NCBI GenBank assembly: GCA_030704615.1
Contig: CM060733.1
Coordinates: 45,880,001 to 45,944,000 of the forward strand
DNA from: Takakia lepidozioides
Taxonomy: Eukaryota; Streptophyta; Takakiopsida; Takakiales; Takakiaceae
Length of the DNA: 64,000 bases
Reading direction: 5' to 3'
The translations under genes and the position numbers were made by a program. Under the pieces are notes generated by a model. That model had not been told where the DNA came from, ran no database searches, and saw only the letters and a program-made list of their open reading frames with translations. Below, piece by piece: positions 58,425 to 64,000 of the stretch. Positions within the stretch are counted from its first letter, which is position 1, and each line of letters begins with the position of its first letter.

Positions 58425-60185
58425 GACGGAGGTTAGCATTCTTGGCGGGGTGCTACCTACACAACACGGAGCAGCAAAGCTCATATTTGGGGAGCAGTCA
58501 AAGCTGTAGAATCCTTTGTGAACGTCGCGCAGATTGACGGCGTCCTGTTGATGGCGCTCTTTTTTGTCGGCATACCATGTATAATAAAGGGCCGGTTTGC
58601 ACGAGGGCCTGGGCCCAAGACTAGAGCTTTTGGGCCCACAATTGGGCTGAATGAACTGATTAAAATATTTATTTTAAGGAATTGGGCCCTCTCCGAGTAA
58701 CCTATTGGGTCCAACCCTAAGGCCCAACCTACACTATATCAGCCACTCTCCCGCCCCCTCCACTGTCTCTCTCTTCGCTTCGTGATGTCTCCCATCAAAT
58801 CTTGAATCCCTGAACCATGGAAGCAAGAAGTAATAATATTCCTATAGCCTTGGTCCTCTTCATGGCTTTAGGCACATGATTACGACCATTTTGGCATCGG
58901 AAGAGCATGCCCAGCAGAAGCTCACTAAACTGCCGTGCTATCACTACGCTCGGGAGGCATATGGTAAGGCAGGCAAGTTAGATAGGGCGTCCGCTGCAAG
59001 AGCCCCCAACTCACCATAACCAAAGGGGAGTTATGGAGCAGGCTGAGGTGACCGTGGCCCCGCCGCCTGCCCCGCCACTCGTCATTACGTGTGAGGCTGA
59101 GCGGTAGGTAGGAGGGGAGAATGCCACACACCAAAGGGCAGGAAGATAGCGCAAGAGTGCGACGATTTTTGGTGAGGCTCACCATTTTTAAGTGCTTGAA
59201 GGTGCTGCTGGGGGTCCGCAATCTCGGCGGCCGCGCTATGTTGATGATAGCGTGTCAGATAGAGAGCCTGCTGGGCATGCTCTAACAACTTAGTATAAAC
59301 GATTGCAATATGCTAGATTGTTGATAACTTCATCATGGAAAGAGAAGGTGTAGACAATTTTCGGTGTTCACAGTCACTTAAAACTTCTTGGTGGAGAAGA
59401 AAGGGGCCTCCTTGAAGCGGGGTTGCATATTCCAATGCCCAGGGGAGCGACGTCGTTGCTTTGACCCTTTGGGACAGACCATGCAACCTATACCCTCGTC
59501 CAGTTTTCCAGTTAGCTATGTACATTAGAACTATAATTTGCTTTGCGGTTTCGAGTTAGGGGAACGTTGGAGCAGCAGCAGCGGCCACATATTTTTTGGG
59601 TGTTGAGCATGACGAAGGTTAGTATTCTTGGCGGAGTACTACCTTCACAACATGGATCACTTGCTTGAGCATTCAGAGCTGTAGAATCCTTTGTGAACGT
59701 CACAGATGAACAGCTTCAGCTTGAGGTCTTTTCTTTTCACTTCTGGTGGGAAAGGAAGATCTCCTAGTAGCGGGGTTGCATATTCCATTGCCCTTGGGAG
59801 CGACGTTGTTGCCTTGATCCTTTGGGACAGACCATTCAACCTATATTTCCGTTGGGTTTTGCTAGGTGCCCTGAATAGTAGATCCTATTTTGTTCTATAG
59901 TTTCTGGTTTGCATCTGTAGGGGAGAAGTTAGCGGCTACAAGTTTTGTTTCGATGCAGAAGATGACGAAGGCAGCATTCTTGGCGGAATTCTGCCTCCAC
60001 AACGTGGAGCAGCAGGGCTCACTTACGTGAGCATCAAAGCTGTAGAATCCTTTGTGCACGTCATAGGTGGACAGCTACCTGTTGAGGCCTCTCTTCTTCA
60101 CTTCTGGTGTGGGAGAAAGGACTCCTTGCAGCGGGGTTGCATATTCCATTGCCCTAGGGAGCGACGTCGTTGCCTGAGCGAGTGT
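58425..60185. repeat. tandem array of about 355-361-base units, interrupted
   Basis: Anchors recur in order: GCTGTAGAATCCTTTGTG at 58503, 59678 and 60039, and GCGGGGTTGCATATTCC at 59417, 59770 and 60131, giving periods of 353-361 bases. Between 58525 and about 59340 the array is broken by about 0.8 kb of other sequence rich in GGGCCC and ATTGGGCC. In minus translation the units share GLSQRxKATTSLP and EYATPL, but frames are broken, so coding is unlikely. Confidence 0.8.
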
Positions 60186-60814
60186 TCAACACCTATGCGC
60201 ATCGAATTATGTCACGAATTGCATTGCATTCTAGAATTAGTTGTCAATTTCTACACGAATATAAACTTGTAGTTGGGTGGGGGATTTCATCACGCTTCTC
60301 CCCACGCTTGTGGTTCACACAGCTTCCTTTCTGTAAGCTGTGTGGAGTGAATAATACCTTGCAACTGCAGTTTGGACAGCGTAAGGCCCCGGCCGCACAG
60401 GGCTGCTAGCGCAGAACACCTGCTAACGGCTTAGCAGGCCTGTTTTCGTAACTGCTGCTCCAACTAACACAATCCTTGCCGCACCAAAGTTTTAGCTTAA
60501 CGTGTTTTAGTGCATAATGTTAGTTTAAAATATGTGTGCCTGCCTAGAGGACGCACTTGGGCCTCCATATAGGAGACGCATTGGGATGCATAACAGATCT
60601 TGCACTTGGGCTTAGATGACACTTGACACTTGGGCCAACGCACAGGCTACCCTAGTATACATGATGACACAAGAATTAAGATAGAATTCAAGATCCACCC
60701 ATCAATTTCACTTCTTAAACATGGTAAGAAAAATAATATGCCTCTCAAGTCACTATAGCAAGAGAACCGTACACCATATCCTAACAAACAAAAACCCAAA
60801 TGAGAGAGAGGAGT

Positions 60815-60900
60815 CCTAAACAAGGTAGCAGGATTTAATCCCACGATCATATGGGGAGTACTGCGCTAACCAACTGAGCCACTAATTGTTGGTCCCGGTT
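60815..60900 (-). mobile_element. tRNA-derived SINE head or tRNA pseudogene
   Basis: Minus strand GTGGCTCAGTTGGTTAGCGC has a good polymerase III A box, and GGGATTAAATCC about 30 bases on matches a B box. The acceptor stem does not pair well, so it is not an intact tRNA. Downstream sequence with a T-rich stretch would suit a SINE body. Confidence 0.5.
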
Positions 60901-60928
60901 CAATTATTTTAAAAAAAAGACAGCTTGT

Positions 60929-62027
60929 CTACACTTTTGCACCTAAACTAAGACCGCTAACCGAACAATGGTTAACACTCTCGCATTCCTCGGTCCCAGT
61001 TTCTAAGTCAGATGTCCATGTGTGTTGCTTCATGTCATACATCACAACTTTTGGATGGCGTATGCCAGCCCAAATGACTATGAGATTGTCATGGCTCACC
61101 ACGTGAAAATAGTAGTGAAAAGAGTCGAATATGAGCATGGGGGCAGTTGCGAACTCCCTTCTTGCAATCTCCACCCACTTTGGAGTCTTTGTAGAATCTT
61201 TGAACTCCTATTTCTACTACGAGTGGATTTCGACCACGACCCCCAACTAGAAACAGGCGCCCCTCGCTCTCTACAAGCCTTGGACCAGCAGCCAGTAGAC
61301 CATCTCCACCAATTCTAGGCATGTGTATAGCAACTTGAGTCCACATACCGGCACCAATGTCATAAGCCATCAAAGTGGCGGGTTTACAAAACAGAACAAA
61401 GAGAGTAGGGCCACATATCGCACTTCCTGTACAGCACCACCACCATTCACATGCCGCCATCTTTCCAGTCTCGGTCCAACGCTCGCATATTGAGTCATAC
61501 ATGTGTGTTTTCCAAAGTAACTTAGTGTCGTCAATCACAATGATCTTGTAGGTCTTGCTGCGTCTATCCACAATCAAGTGCACCCTGGTCACAACCCGCC
61601 AGTGTCTCAAGGTGGCGATAGGCAGGGCAGGCAATTTTCTGGAACTGTTCAAGAACACAGTCCATGATAAGTCAGCCTCGCCCTCGTCCGTTGTGCAAAG
61701 AAATAAGCCTCCATCTGCAGCACAAACTCTGTATACTAAATTATCTTTCGGGAATTTGTGGCCGATTTTGTGCCAGCGTCGAGTTGTGGGGGTATACAAC
61801 ATGCAAACATGTGTGCATCTGCCAAAAGACAAGACATAGGAGTCTTGGTGAAGAGGGAGGTGCTGACAGAAACTAGCAGTGGATGGGAGAGAATTCCACA
61901 ACTTGCAAACCGACTGAAAGCGGACAAGACTTCGATATGGCAAAAAGGCCAACACTACCATCACTAACTCGAATGGGAGCCTGCTCCAAATCTCCTCCAT
62001 ATATCGGAGGCGACAAAACCTCTCCAA
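60929..62027 (-). pseudogene. F-box protein gene (kelch-type plant family), frameshifted
   Basis: The minus frame from 62027 begins with an F-box: IWSRLPFELVMVVLAFLPYR, then LVRFQSVCKLWNSL, the segment that binds SKP1 in SCF ubiquitin ligases. A beta-propeller-like region follows with LYTPTTRRWHKIG, KTYKIIVIDD, WTETGKMAACEWWWC and GRLFLVGGRGRN. Between about 61215 and 61165 the meaning shifts to the next frame, which continues KWVEIARREFATAP, VSHDNLIVIWAG and VVMYDMKQHTWT to a stop at about 60929. WVEIAR plus this ending are what such proteins normally have, so a single frameshift is likely. The truncated frame runs on to 61089. Intronless otherwise, as is common for this family. Confidence 0.75.
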
Positions 62028-63142
62028 TTATGTTCTTGTGATCCTAACACGGAGCTTGGGGAAAGAGAAGAAGGGATAGAAAGACGACTTCGAGAAAACC
62101 CATGAGTCACCAACACTAACAAACACACTTGCTATCAAAAGCCTCGCTCATGCTTTTTGCTATTCTGGCACATGAACCTTCTTTGCTAACCATTCACTTC
62201 CCTTTTACTATTTCCAGCCGTGCTTTGTAAGTTAACTGTTTCTGTGGTTTGTGTAGTTTGTACACAGAAACCCTGAAACTGTGTGCGTGCCAAGTAAAAG
62301 TTGGAGTGTTGGAATACACAGACCTTTGTCACAGACACAAGTCATTTGTTCTGGAGAACTGGGGAAGGCTTGCCTGCTGAGTGCCTCATGACCAAGCAAT
62401 GGGAGTCAAACGTACACACAAAAAATTAGATGGAAGTAACTGACATGGTTTTCCCCAGACCTGCAAATGCAAAGTTGTCATGTTTCCTGACGTGGCCATG
62501 CACAGCAAAGTTAGAGAAGCTTGTGAAATTTGCTTCTGCGCAGGTCTTGTTTGGTCCCTTGAGTCCTATGATGTACCTCCGGCTGAGCTCTAAATACTGT
62601 ACTTGGTAACCCAACCTTGAACTCCAACATGCACAAACTGATGTCATGGTGAGGGAGTCTTGCGAATCCAACTCATGAAGAATCAAGCAATAACAGAATA
62701 CCCCAATACAATCACTATGCAAACTAACTTGACTGCCATGGGATTAGATCTTGGTGAGATAAACGCTAGCTTTGACAACATTCATTAGAGTGAAGGGCTC
62801 TCTTTGAAGTGGTACCATGAGAAACGTACAAACATGTCCAAATTCGAAAAACTTATGCACACGGAAGCTCAAATGAATCATGCTCATTCAAAATTGTAGT
62901 CACTTTCATCTTCAAACTTCGAAGAAGCCCCACCATCCACACCACAATCAGAACAGCACTCTCATTTCCTACCCCTATCACCAGAGTCAGTCAGAATTCC
63001 CCCTTCACTAGCTATCTGCTCCAGTCACGAGCAATCATGGGCTGACTTTCCTCCTATGGGCTCTTGGAAGATTGATATAGGCTCCGTAACCGGCCCAACG
63101 AATCATGATTCCTGGTGCCAAATGAAATGCCTCAACAGTGCA
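62028..63142. other. intergenic, with a weak F-box-like fragment
   Basis: Minus frame 62426-62722 includes LHELDSQDSLTMTSVCACW, which resembles half an F-box but has no further domain. 62895-63010 is the dispersed repeat shared with 13005-13110. Confidence 0.4.
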
Positions 63143-64000
63143 TCATAGCCAGTATTTCAGGATCAATGGTGGATAAACGAAGTAGATACGCACGTCATGA
63201 AGCAATACACAGCTTGCACCTTTCCAGAAAAAAATAGTTTCACCAATAGTCCCCATAAGAACAACACCATCTTCGAAGTGATGAAAGTGGTTGGCATCCC
63301 GTACCACAATTGCTCGGCCAACAATCTTTGAGATGAACTTGGTGGCTGTGTGGCAGTCACCACACACCGGGCGAAGATTCTTGATCAGATGCGTCCCAAG
63401 GGCCGTGCTGATCAGCCCAAAACCAATGGCAGAAAGAAAACCACAGTGAATTCACTGTGGTGGCAGAGAGAAAATTCCTTTTGCGCCTCCCCCACATCAT
63501 ACCCTGCCTTCTTCATCTGCCCAGACAATTGTCTCAGCTCAGCATGGATTTCCCCAATTTTGGGATGCAATTTGTCATCGACAACAAAGGTGTGCACCCT
63601 GTTGCCAACCTCAATGCAGCAGCGACCTGGCTCCCTTCTAACCCCTCTGACTTTCATCATTTTTCACATCTTTGCAGTATCATCCCACCTGCCAGCTGCG
63701 GCATAGATGTTTGATAGCAACACATAAGTCGCAACATCCTGTTCATCCCACTTGAGAATAGATGTTGCCGCAGGTTCAGCCATCTCCACGGTGCCATGGA
63801 TACTGCAGGCACCAAGCAAGGCCTTCCACACCATAGCATCTGGTTTGATTGGCATTGAATTAATAAGGTTCTCTGCCTCATCCAAATGCCCCGCACGTCC
63901 AAGAACATGCAGCCAAAGTGCTTTACTGTCAGAGTGACACCATGATCTTGACTCAGGGAATTAAAGTAGCGTTTTCCCACATCCAGTAGGCCAACATGGC
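63143..64000 (-). pseudogene. DYW-class PPR gene, 3' part, multiply broken, runs off the window
   Basis: Reading down from 64000: YFNSLSQDHGVTLTVKHFGCM, a frameshift near 63908, HLDEAENLINSMPIKPDAMV, WKALLGACSIHGTVEMAEPA, and the E region YVLLSNIYAAAGRWDDTAKM. A TGA at 63664-63666 stands where Arg is expected. E+ follows: GVRREPGRCCIEVGNRVHTF and HPKIGEIHAELRQLSGQMKK. The DYW deaminase part has HHSE (zinc-binding His and catalytic Glu), a frameshift near 63440, then [31 protein letters not shown] and [13 protein letters not shown] final one-base loss near 63260 puts the terminal GDYW and its stop out of frame. Four lesions make it a clear pseudogene. Confidence 0.85.

Noticed and set aside
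1-64000. Bacterial or organellar origin of the window
   Set aside because: Spliceosomal introns in every confident multi-exon gene, plant gene families and nuclear-type transposons throughout.

Overview
This is a window of land-plant nuclear DNA. Protein genes are split by spliceosomal introns with GT-AG (and a few GC-AG) borders. The recognisable families are plant ones: a PLS-type pentatricopeptide-repeat (PPR) protein, a DYW-class PPR remnant, a plastid-type ATP sulfurylase, an RNA-dependent RNA polymerase with the plant/fungal DLDGD motif, the exosome subunit RRP40 and an F-box protein. The highly repetitive PPR array, the SSUH2-like gene and the heavy load of old, broken transposons suggest a seed-free plant (fern, lycophyte or bryophyte). 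That placement is inference; the sequence does not prove the species.

Layout: 0.1-1.6 kb holds the 3' part of an SSUH2-like cysteine-rich gene (+). 1.6-19 kb is repeat-rich and nearly gene-free. It contains a 0.5-kb foldback element with nested palindromes, a 0.8-kb element with piggyBac-type TTAA ends, a Ty3/gypsy integrase relic with gag-like coding repeats (-), a GC-rich block and several short repeats. 19.1-22.0 kb is a PPR gene (+) whose C-terminal E/DYW part has decayed. 23.3-27.2 kb is a complete six-exon ATP sulfurylase gene (-). 27.8-31.6 kb is a small inverted-repeat element and a LINE relic (+) interrupted by a hAT-like element. 32.0-43.6 kb is an unidentified gene of many short exons (-) encoding a long coiled coil, with several LINE fragments in its introns. 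45.4-51.0 kb is the complete nine-exon RRP40 gene (+), with telo-box motifs upstream and a LINE in intron 4. 52.9-57.3 kb is a five-exon RNA-dependent RNA polymerase gene (+), intact except for one in-frame TGA. 58.4-60.2 kb is a tandem array of about 360-bp units. 60.9-62.0 kb is a frameshifted F-box gene (-). 63.1-64.0 kb is the 3' end of a broken DYW-class PPR gene (-) that runs off the window.

The genes do not form an operon or pathway. ATP sulfurylase acts in sulfate assimilation, RRP40 in exosome RNA decay, RDR in small-RNA silencing and PPR proteins in organellar RNA processing or editing. I found no clear new multi-gene system. The most unusual signals are the lone nonsense codon in the RDR gene, the piggyBac-like element, the palindrome-bearing foldback element, the duplicated terminal exon of RRP40 and the unidentified coiled-coil gene.
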